Below are positions 1-5,682 of a stretch of DNA of 5,899 nucleotides, piece by piece. The stretch is taken from positions 1 through 5,899 of the forward strand of contig JAURLB010000029.1 in the NCBI GenBank assembly GCA_030831445.1. Direction: 5' to 3'. Both the position numbers and the translations under genes were made by a program. Under the pieces are notes generated by a model. The model had not been told where the DNA came from and made no database searches. It saw nothing but the letters and a program-made list of their open reading frames with translations. Origin of the DNA: Candidatus Nanopelagicales bacterium (lineage in GTDB: Bacteria > Actinomycetota > Actinomycetes > S36-B12 > UBA5976). Each line of letters begins with the position of its first letter. Position 1 is the first letter of the stretch.

Positions 1-752
1 CTAGGGCGATCATGGCGGTGCATACCTACGGCTTACCCGTTGACATGGATATTTTGGTGGGGCTTGCAAAACGTCACAACCTGGTCATTATTGAAGATGC
101 TGCAGAGTCACACGGACTTTTATATAAAGGTAAGCGTTGTGGTTCATTTGGCCTGGTAAGCACTTTCAGTTTTTATGCCAACAAGCATTTAACGACCGGC
201 GAAGGTGGGATGGTGGTGACTGACGACGACTCTCTGGCACAGAAGCTTCGCTACTACCGCAACTTAACTTTTCGACCAGAAAAGCGTTTTGTGCATGATG
301 AACTTGGCTGGAATCTTCGAATGTCATCGATGCAATGTGCACTGGGTGCTTCACAACTCACTCGAATTGAACAAATACTTGAGAGCCGACGCGTACTTGG
401 TGCCCAGTATCAAGAAGCATTTGGGGACATAAAAGATATTCAACTTCCGCTCGTGAAAACTGGATTTAGTAGAAACGACTACTGGGTTTTTGGCATTGTC
501 TTGCAAGGCAGACATTCAGAAACACGTCCAGCCATTCAGGCAGCGCTTGCCGAGGTTGGTGTTGGCACTCGTCCATTCTTTTGGCCGCTCCACTTGCAAC
601 CCGTGTTGCAGAAATTTGGATTTGACAAACAATCTCCACTGCCCGTTTCCGAACATCTTGGATCCAATGGTTTCTATATACCCAATGGTCTTGGAATGAG
701 CAGCGAAGATGTGAGGTATGTAATCGAACAAGTTCATAAGATATTGATATGA
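1..752 (+). CDS. DegT/DnrJ/EryC1-family PLP-dependent sugar aminotransferase, GDP-perosamine synthase-like (5' partial)
   Basis: This family moves an amino group from glutamate to a keto-sugar nucleotide in the cytoplasm. The reading frame is open to the left edge; codons for R-A-I precede the ATG at 12 and fit the family's usual lead-in to VHTYG, so that ATG is internal and roughly the first third of a ~370-390 residue protein is missing. Counting from that Met, EDAAESHG lies at 28-35 (Asp29 is expected to hold the PLP ring nitrogen), and SFYANKHLTTGEGG at 53-66 contains the expected Schiff-base lysine Lys58. ELGWNLRMSSMQCALGASQL and the late GTRPFFWPLHLQP segment are typical of GDP-perosamine synthases (Per/RfbE), the closest match I know; other 4-amino or 3-amino sugar transaminases remain possible. 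The stop overlaps the next start by 4 bases, so translation is probably coupled. The family call is firm; the substrate is inference. Confidence 0.9.
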   Translation, partial: RAIMAVHTYGLPVDMDILVGLAKRHNLVIIEDAAESHGLLYKGKRCGSFGLVSTFSFYANKHLTTGEGGMVVTDDDSLAQKLRYYRNLTFRPEKRFVHDELGWNLRMSSMQCALGASQLTRIEQILESRRVLGAQYQEAFGDIKDIQLPLVKTGFSRNDYWVFGIVLQGRHSETRPAIQAALAEVGVGTRPFFWPLHLQPVLQKFGFDKQSPLPVSEHLGSNGFYIPNGLGMSSEDVRYVIEQVHKILI

Positions 753-1537
753 GTCTTCGCTTTTCTTCTTCGTATGCATTGGCCTATGACTTACTCAACG
801 AAGGCAAGCCATACAAAGCTGAAGTTGACTTTGTTCTGGGTCTCTGTAAGTCACACAACCCTGTTGGAGACTTTCCAATAAGCGTGCTTGACCTTGGCTG
901 TGGTTCGGGAATGCACCTGAGTATGTTCCCTTACGACACCACAAAGACTGGTGTGGACATAAGCGAGTCAATGCTTGATGTGGCTAAGAAGCGAGAAACC
1001 CCTAACTCAACGTACTTCCTTTCAAAAATTGGCGACTTTGCAACGGAATCAAAATTTGACCTTGTCTACTCACTCTTCCATGTGATGAGCTATCAAACCA
1101 CCGAGTCTGATCTTGATCGATCGTTGGCGACGATCCGCAACAGTTTGTCCGATAATGGACTGGCAGTTTTTGACTTCTGGCACCGCGCAGCATGGGATCA
1201 AGACCCCCCCGTCACCCGAATGACGATGAGGAAGAACTCACTAGTTGAAGTGAAGCGAGTCAGTAGCCCAACCGTAGACCGAGTATCAGGTTTGGTGACT
1301 ATAGATATGGACATCTTTGTTCACCAGACCAAGATGGATGATCATGCTTATGTGCATTTTTCGGAACGACATGAAATGCGTGCGTATACCCTGCAAGAGT
1401 TGGCTTATGCTGCGCGATTACAGGGCCTAGAAATTGTTGGCTCTGGGCCTTGGATGACCAACCAACGGCCTTTGAGCGCCAGTGACTGGTACGGATGGCT
1501 TGCTCTGAAGAAAGCGTGTGGCCCAGAAGGTAAATGA
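749..1537 (+). CDS. Class I SAM-dependent methyltransferase, possible amino-sugar N-methyltransferase
   Basis: The 262-residue protein has a Rossmann-type SAM fold. Motif I is VLDLGCGSG (46-54), the acidic end of strand 2 is GVDIS (68-72), and FDLVYSLFHVMSY (103-115) covers the motif II region. The N-terminal layout (YALAYDLL, then a Lys/Tyr-containing helix) and the C-terminal part with HFSERHEMRAYTLQEL resemble TylM1/DesVI-type enzymes, which methylate the amino group of dTDP-amino sugars. The ATG overlaps the aminotransferase stop as ATGA, and I see no clear Shine-Dalgarno, so re-initiation after the upstream gene is likely. Coupling to a sugar aminotransferase supports the inference that the substrate is its amino-sugar product. 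An O-methyltransferase acting on a glycan is the main alternative. A C7 run at 1204-1210 encodes part of D-P-P-V (152-155). The methyltransferase call is firm; the N-methyl assignment is moderate. Confidence 0.88.
   Translation: MSLRFSSSYALAYDLLNEGKPYKAEVDFVLGLCKSHNPVGDFPISVLDLGCGSGMHLSMFPYDTTKTGVDISESMLDVAKKRETPNSTYFLSKIGDFATESKFDLVYSLFHVMSYQTTESDLDRSLATIRNSLSDNGLAVFDFWHRAAWDQDPPVTRMTMRKNSLVEVKRVSSPTVDRVSGLVTIDMDIFVHQTKMDDHAYVHFSERHEMRAYTLQELAYAARLQGLEIVGSGPWMTNQRPLSASDWYGWLALKKACGPEGK
1525..1530 (+). promoter_or_regulatory. Shine-Dalgarno-like AGAAGG for the GT4 gene
   Basis: AGAAGG lies three bases before the ATG at 1534, inside the end of the methyltransferase gene. The spacing is shorter than usual, so it may help re-initiation at the ATGA overlap rather than independent loading. 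Confidence 0.4.
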
Positions 1538-2718
1538 GTGCGCTAAAAGTAGCCCTAGTCGTGCTTAACGATGGCCATGCTGGAGGAGCGCATGGATATG
1601 AAGCAACAGAGATTCGCAATCTGTGTGAAAATGCGGGAGCCGACTTTGATTTTATTATTTATTCACCGAAAAGGCTAGCGGCTTCGACAAAAAGTCGATT
1701 CCCTGGCATAAAGGTGAGAACCTTTCGTAATGGGCTTTTGACAATGTTCATGCTTAATTTGCGCCACTCGCTAGCTGGTTACAAGTTACTGAAAACAGTT
1801 GGACTTCGTTATGGACAGTTCGAGCGCTCACTCATCAAAGAATCTGTATCACTTGTTTACTTCCTCTCACCTAACCCGCTTGCTCTTGACTTGGTTGATA
1901 TACCCATGATTACAACTGTCTGGGATTTGGGCCATCGAGATATCCCAGAATTTGTTGAAATTTCAGGAGACAGGCACTTTGAAGAACGTGAGTTCTTTTA
2001 TCATCAAACAATTCCCAAATCATTTCGAGTGATCGTTGATACAGATCAAACAGCGAAACGGCTACAGGCTATATACGGGGCCCTCAAAGACCGAATACTT
2101 GTGCAAGGTTTAGGTGTTATGCAACCGGTAGTCTCAGAACACATCGACAACGCTGAGTTTCCTTTTTTTCTGTACCCCGCTCAGTTTTGGCCACATAAGC
2201 GCCACGTATTGCTGTTAAAGGCATTTCAAATTGTTTGTCAGCAGGATACAAACTGCAGATTGGTCTTGACCGGAAGTGACAAAGGAAATCTTAACTACGT
2301 AATAAAAGTTGCGGACGAGCTTGGAATACGCGATCGTATTGAGTTTCGGGGTTTCGTGAGTTCTTCCGAACTAGCCGTTCTCATGATGAACGCGCACAGT
2401 TTGGTTTTCCCCAGTCAGCTTGGGCCCTCCAACATGCCACCGTTGGAAGCTGCGTTATTGGGCACTCCAGCATTAATCAGCAATGTTCATTTCGATCCAC
2501 TTCTGAATCATCCACTTATTCGAACCGTTAGTTCGCAAAACCCCAAGGATTGGGCGAACGAAATGCTACGTGTGCTTTCATCACCGAAATCGACAATTAC
2601 CCCCCTGGTAATAAATAACGAAAATTCACACACAACTCTTACAACTGCACTGGTTGAATTCGCCACTCTTCGGGCAGAGTGGTCATCATCAAACATGGAT
2701 CGATTTAAACGAAAATAG
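1534..2718 (+). CDS. Glycosyltransferase family 4 (GT-B fold, group 1)
   Basis: The 394-residue protein matches the length and two-domain layout of retaining GT4 enzymes, which move sugars from nucleotide donors to lipid-linked or growing glycans at the inner face of the membrane. The N-terminal acceptor domain includes TVWDLGHRDIPEF (W130, H134). The C-terminal donor domain opens with LYPAQFWPHKRH (213-224), then CRLVLTGSDKG, a DRIEFRGFVSSSEL segment, and PSQLGPSNMPPLEA (293-306) with Glu305. The usual EX7E motif is incomplete: the first Glu is replaced by Gly297, as in a GP(T/S)NxPPLEA variant I recall from other surface-glycan GT4 enzymes. There is no signal peptide or clear membrane segment. 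It starts at an ATGA overlap with the methyltransferase and ends 24 bp before the GT2 gene. The sugar and linkage cannot be read from sequence. Confidence 0.88.
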   Translation: MSALKVALVVLNDGHAGGAHGYEATEIRNLCENAGADFDFIIYSPKRLAASTKSRFPGIKVRTFRNGLLTMFMLNLRHSLAGYKLLKTVGLRYGQFERSLIKESVSLVYFLSPNPLALDLVDIPMITTVWDLGHRDIPEFVEISGDRHFEEREFFYHQTIPKSFRVIVDTDQTAKRLQAIYGALKDRILVQGLGVMQPVVSEHIDNAEFPFFLYPAQFWPHKRHVLLLKAFQIVCQQDTNCRLVLTGSDKGNLNYVIKVADELGIRDRIEFRGFVSSSELAVLMMNAHSLVFPSQLGPSNMPPLEAALLGTPALISNVHFDPLLNHPLIRTVSSQNPKDWANEMLRVLSSPKSTITPLVINNENSHTTLTTALVEFATLRAEWSSSNMDRFKRK

Positions 2719-2729
2719 TTGGATTGCAA

Positions 2730-2735
2730 TAGAAT
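2730..2735 (+). promoter_or_regulatory. Putative -10 box TAGAAT, leaderless promoter for the GT2 gene
   Basis: TAGAAT matches TATAAT at five of six positions and ends 7 nt before the GTG at 2743, placing a predicted transcription start on or next to the first base of the start codon. No convincing -35 hexamer is visible. It lies in the 24-bp gap after the GT4 stop, so it would be an internal promoter allowing expression of the last gene apart from the operon. Confidence 0.4.
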
Positions 2736-2742
2736 TACATGA

Positions 2743-3516
2743 GTGAATCCAAAAGTCGGAATTGTGGTGCCTACGTTAGGCAAACGGCCCGAGTATCTAC
2801 GGTTGTGTTTGAAGTCAATTCGGGCAGCGGGTGATGCACGTATTCACATTGTCGCGCCGAGTTCAGTTGATTTAACCTCAATCGTCGCACCCGAACTATA
2901 CGACGACATCATTGTTGACCCGGGCGCTGGACTGAGCGCAGCGATCCATAAATGCTTGCAGTCATTCCCAGAGAGTGTTGAATACATTAATTGGCTTGGC
3001 GATGATGACATGTTGACTACAGGCGCACTTGACCGCGCCTTGTCCATACTTGTTGGATGTCCCAACGTGTCTCTTGTATACGGCGGATGTGAATACATTG
3101 ATGAAAAAGGCACCATAATCTGGAGAAATAGGTCAGGGAAATATGCTTCTCCGTTGATTAATTTCGGTCCGCAATTAATTCCTCAACCGGGCGCACTTTT
3201 TCGTCGTGATGCGTACATCGCTATCGGGGGACTCAACCCTGCGTATAAGTGGGCTTTTGACCTTGACTTATTGATTCGTTTAAAAAAGATCGGCAAGCTG
3301 CAGTTCGTAGATTCAACTTTGGCACAATTTCGTTGGCATGAAGGATCGCTTTCTGTTGGCGGACGACAAGGTTCGGTTGATGAGGCTTCGCGAATTCGTC
3401 GTGACTCGTTGCCAAAGTCGCTTAAGTTTTTTTCATCTCTCTGGGAGATTCCAATGCGAAGAGCGATACTCGTTGCAGGTGAACGTTTAAATAAAAAATC
3501 AAGCCATTCCAAATAA
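2743..3516 (+). CDS. Glycosyltransferase family 2 (GT-A fold)
   Basis: The 257-residue protein opens with VGIVVPTLGKRPEYL (5-19), the nucleotide-binding start of GT2 enzymes. The metal-binding DXD-type motif is WLGDDDML (84-91), followed by VYGG, QPGALFRRDAY and KWAFDLDLLIRL (169-180, with D173 and D175), and RWHEGSLS (197-204), typical of inverting GT2 enzymes of surface-glycan clusters. The GTG start is fixed on the left because an in-frame TGA occupies 2740-2742. An ATG at 2739 is in another frame. There is no Shine-Dalgarno at normal spacing; the only GGA is about 20 nt upstream, while a -10-like TAGAAT sits 7 nt before the start, which suggests leaderless expression. It is the last gene of the + strand set and adds a further sugar to the same glycan by inference. 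Donor and acceptor are unknown. Confidence 0.87.
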   Translation: MNPKVGIVVPTLGKRPEYLRLCLKSIRAAGDARIHIVAPSSVDLTSIVAPELYDDIIVDPGAGLSAAIHKCLQSFPESVEYINWLGDDDMLTTGALDRALSILVGCPNVSLVYGGCEYIDEKGTIIWRNRSGKYASPLINFGPQLIPQPGALFRRDAYIAIGGLNPAYKWAFDLDLLIRLKKIGKLQFVDSTLAQFRWHEGSLSVGGRQGSVDEASRIRRDSLPKSLKFFSSLWEIPMRRAILVAGERLNKKSSHSK

Positions 3517-3524
3517 CTTTTCAG

Positions 3525-3544
3525 CGTCAATTAATCCTTTGACG
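3525..3544. terminator. Weak hairpin between convergent genes
   Basis: CGTCAA at 3525-3530 pairs with TTGACG at 3539-3544 around an 8-base loop, in the 40-bp gap between the two converging stop codons. The position suits a bidirectional terminator. However, the stem is only 6 bp and neither strand has a U-run after it, so an intrinsic terminator is only a possibility. Confidence 0.25.
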
Positions 3545-3556
3545 AATGAAGTGAAG

Positions 3557-5134
3557 TCAGTTCTTTGGCACGCCAGGAATTACTCGCTCACTGGGTACTC
3601 GTAAAACTGCAATCAGATTTATCCCAGGGATTCTTCCATTGAGTATCCACATAATCTTGTACGCAAACGGAACAATCACACGGTCATATGTACCGAGTTG
3701 TCCACTGCCCACAGATTTAACACCAAAGAGCCGATACAACATCCAGTAAGGGGCAATCGCTATTGGATTGAAATATTGAATTGACTCAATCTCGAATCCA
3801 GAAATCTCAGCCACAGTTTTTAACTCGCGCATCGTAAATCTACGAACATGCCCTGCAAGCGAATCTACGGAACCGTACAACCTAGGCATACTGGGAACCA
3901 CCACAATCGCCTTACCGTCTGGATGTAACTGGTCCTTTGCGAGACGCAATTCCGACACATCATCAGTAATGTGTTCCAACACATGTGTATACATCACTCG
4001 ATCGAATTTTCTCTCTGCGTTGTGCTCTTTTGTGCGTGCAACGTAGTCAGACAGTGTTCCAAGAAAGGACTCTGCGTTCTCAACACCTAAAAGCTTTTGA
4101 TTCAGTTCCTTGTGGAATTTATCATTAGGTTCTACTGAAACGAGGCGAGAAGCCACTCCTGAAATCGACCTGCTAAACGATCCTGATCCTGCACCAACCT
4201 CAAGGATGTCGCCCTGCAAATCATTGCCAAGAAAGCCAATAAGGGAGTCGGCAGTTTTGGCTTCAGCACATACCATTACTTCATGTTCTTGTTCGCTGAG
4301 CTTGACCTGCGCGATCAAGGCCATTTCATATTTGGAATTCAATCTATGGCGGCGGCTGATCATGGTTGATCGTGATCCAATTGCCCACATTTGGGCAGCC
4401 GCTTCAACAATTCTAGCGAGCTTCATTTTTGACTCTCCGGCCCAACGTGGTCTGAACCGTATTGGCACCTCTGAGATCTTTAAGCAATGCGAGGCAGCAC
4501 AGGCAATAATTCCTCCAAAAAAGGCATAGCCCTTGAAATCGATAACATCTCTCATCGTTACTTCAAGCGCACTCCGGCTGTACACGCGAAAACCTGATGT
4601 GGGATCTTTGATCTGACTAGGAACCCCAACTCTATGGAGCATAAACGATGATGCTTTTGAAAGAATTTTTCGATGTAACGAAAGCCCTGGTGCGGTTCCG
4701 CCTTTTGTCCATCGGGACCCAATCGTTATTGAACTTGACGTTGCAAAGTGAGCTCGCACAAGATCAGGCATCTGTCGCGCATCGTGCTGTCCATCGGCAT
4801 CAAGATTCACCACGAAATTGATTTCTTTATCACTTAAAGCAATTTCGAACCCACTCAATATGGCTGCGCCAAGGCCCATATTTGGTCCGGCGGCCACTTT
4901 CCCTGTTAAACCAAGAGACGATAAAGACCTCTCGGCATGAACTACAAAATCGTTGTCCGATGAGTCATCTACGATCAAGACATCAAGTTGGTACTCCGAG
5001 GCTTCTAAGATCTTTATGCTTTCTGCAATTTCTTCTAAAACAAATCGGATCGTTTCTCTCTCGCCAAGAGTGGCTAACAGTACGCAGCCGTTCCTTGCCG
5101 ATGATCTAGCACTTGTCTCAGTCATTGCTCTCAT
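3557..5134 (-). CDS. Bifunctional GT2 glycosyltransferase / class I SAM methyltransferase fusion
   Basis: The 525-residue protein has two domains. Residues ~15-260 are a DPM1-like GT2, a group that includes polyprenyl-phosphate sugar synthases: VLIVDDSSD (52-60), NLDADGQHD (110-118), DPTSGFRVYSRSAL (177-190) and WAGESKMK (231-238). Residues ~290-513 are a methyltransferase: ILEVGAGSGSF (310-320), VEPN (334-337), YTHVLEHITDD (382-392), then GSVDSLAGHVRRFTMREL (421-438). The usual N-terminal PTxNE of DPM1-like enzymes is replaced by ATLGERETI (21-29). No strong transmembrane segment follows the GT domain, where many DPM1-like proteins carry one. The fusion is in one open frame without a disruption, so it looks native. 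Its likely job is to make a lipid-linked sugar or extend a glycan and methylate the product; the substrate is unknown. The start is uncertain: Met1 (5134) gives the longest form, but Met4 (5125) is also credible. It converges on the GT2 gene and diverges from the carbonic anhydrase gene. Confidence 0.9.
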   Translation of the reverse strand: MRAMTETSARSSARNGCVLLATLGERETIRFVLEEIAESIKILEASEYQLDVLIVDDSSDNDFVVHAERSLSSLGLTGKVAAGPNMGLGAAILSGFEIALSDKEINFVVNLDADGQHDARQMPDLVRAHFATSSSITIGSRWTKGGTAPGLSLHRKILSKASSFMLHRVGVPSQIKDPTSGFRVYSRSALEVTMRDVIDFKGYAFFGGIIACAASHCLKISEVPIRFRPRWAGESKMKLARIVEAAAQMWAIGSRSTMISRRHRLNSKYEMALIAQVKLSEQEHEVMVCAEAKTADSLIGFLGNDLQGDILEVGAGSGSFSRSISGVASRLVSVEPNDKFHKELNQKLLGVENAESFLGTLSDYVARTKEHNAERKFDRVMYTHVLEHITDDVSELRLAKDQLHPDGKAIVVVPSMPRLYGSVDSLAGHVRRFTMRELKTVAEISGFEIESIQYFNPIAIAPYWMLYRLFGVKSVGSGQLGTYDRVIVPFAYKIMWILNGRIPGINLIAVLRVPSERVIPGVPKN

Positions 5135-5140
5135 AGGCTA
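5135..5140 (-). promoter_or_regulatory. Possible -10 box TAGCCT for the fusion gene
   Basis: On the minus strand TAGCCT fits TANNNT and lies directly before the ATG at 5134 and 9 nt before the ATG at 5125. If it is real, transcription would begin inside the first codons and favour 5125 as the start. The match is weak and no -35 box is visible, so the promoter may instead lie inside the carbonic anhydrase gene. Confidence 0.2.
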
Positions 5141-5156
5141 GTCAGTCACCGTCCAC

Positions 5157-5162
5157 TAGATT
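5157..5162 (+). promoter_or_regulatory. Putative -10 box TAGATT, leaderless promoter for carbonic anhydrase
   Basis: TAGATT fits the actinobacterial TANNNT pattern and ends 7 nt before the ATG at 5170, putting the transcription start at about the A of the ATG. No Shine-Dalgarno sequence lies between it and the gene. The spacing matches the box before the GT2 gene at 2743. Confidence 0.4.
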
Positions 5163-5169
5163 TGACCGT

Positions 5170-5679
5170 ATGGTGTTTCCAATATCCGAATTTGCAGATA
5201 TTCTGCGCTCAAATGACGAATTCGTTCGGGAATTTCATCATTCGGGACTTACTGGTACAGCCCGTAGAAGGCTTGCAATTGTTACCTGCATGGACTCACG
5301 GATTAACCCCCTAGCAGTCGTCGGAATGCAGGCGGGTGATGCCAAAATCTTACGCAATGCTGGTGCACGAGTAACCGACGATGTGTTGAGAACCCTTGTG
5401 CTTGCTTCATATCTACTAGGAGTACAGCGAATACTGGTTATGCCTCATACCGATTGCCGAATGGTGTGTGAAAGTGATTCAGTAATCCATGAGACCATTG
5501 AGAGCCAGCACGGGGTTAATACACGAAGTCTTGAATTTCGCACAGTGTCCGACCAACGAGAAGCCCTCATGGTTGATGTTTCGCGCCTGCGTTCATACCC
5601 CCTACTCAAAACAGACGTGACGGTTGCCGGGGCAATTTACAATGTGTCCACCGGACAGCTTGAGCCAGTTGACTGCTAA
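5170..5679 (+). CDS. Beta-class carbonic anhydrase, small Rv1284-like type
   Basis: Beta carbonic anhydrases interconvert CO2 and bicarbonate using zinc in the cytoplasm. This 169-residue protein has the short length of the Mycobacterium Rv1284 type (about 163 residues). TCMDSRI (39-45) gives zinc ligand Cys40 and the Asp42/Arg44 pair. KILRNAGARVTDDVLRTL (59-76) is the conserved helix and turn, and MPHTDCRM (91-98) supplies His93 and Cys96, so all three protein zinc ligands are present. The last motif normally reads HHTDCGM in Rv1284; here Arg97 replaces Gly and Pro92 replaces the first His. I recall a similar CRM form in an actinobacterial paralog group, but cannot check it. The protein ends with a GAIYNVSTGQLEPV strand as in the family. 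It is probably a single gene, divergent from the fusion gene and convergent with hutH, with no obvious link to glycan synthesis. Confidence 0.88.
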   Translation: MVFPISEFADILRSNDEFVREFHHSGLTGTARRRLAIVTCMDSRINPLAVVGMQAGDAKILRNAGARVTDDVLRTLVLASYLLGVQRILVMPHTDCRMVCESDSVIHETIESQHGVNTRSLEFRTVSDQREALMVDVSRLRSYPLLKTDVTVAGAIYNVSTGQLEPVDC

Positions 5680-5682
5680 CAA

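Noticed and set aside
12..14. ATG at 12 as the true start of the aminotransferase
   Set aside because: The frame continues upstream with residues expected in the family, and the protein from this Met would lack the N-terminal third, so the gene starts outside the window.
1299..1619. 106-codon open frame on the - strand across the methyltransferase/GT4 junction
   Set aside because: It spans two coupled + strand genes and shows no motif or start signal.
2739..2741. ATG four bases before the GTG as a start for the GT2 gene
   Set aside because: It is in a different frame and yields only a short peptide without GT2 motifs; the GT2 frame has TGA at 2740-2742.
3183..3530. 115-codon open frame on the - strand opposite the GT2 gene
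   Set aside because: The overlapping + strand frame carries clear GT2 motifs, whereas this one is rich in Ser/Arg and has no family features.
4110..4529. 139-codon open frame on the + strand opposite the fusion gene
   Set aside because: It lies wholly antisense to a well-supported coding region, has no recognisable motif and no Shine-Dalgarno sequence; it is a shadow of the minus-strand gene.
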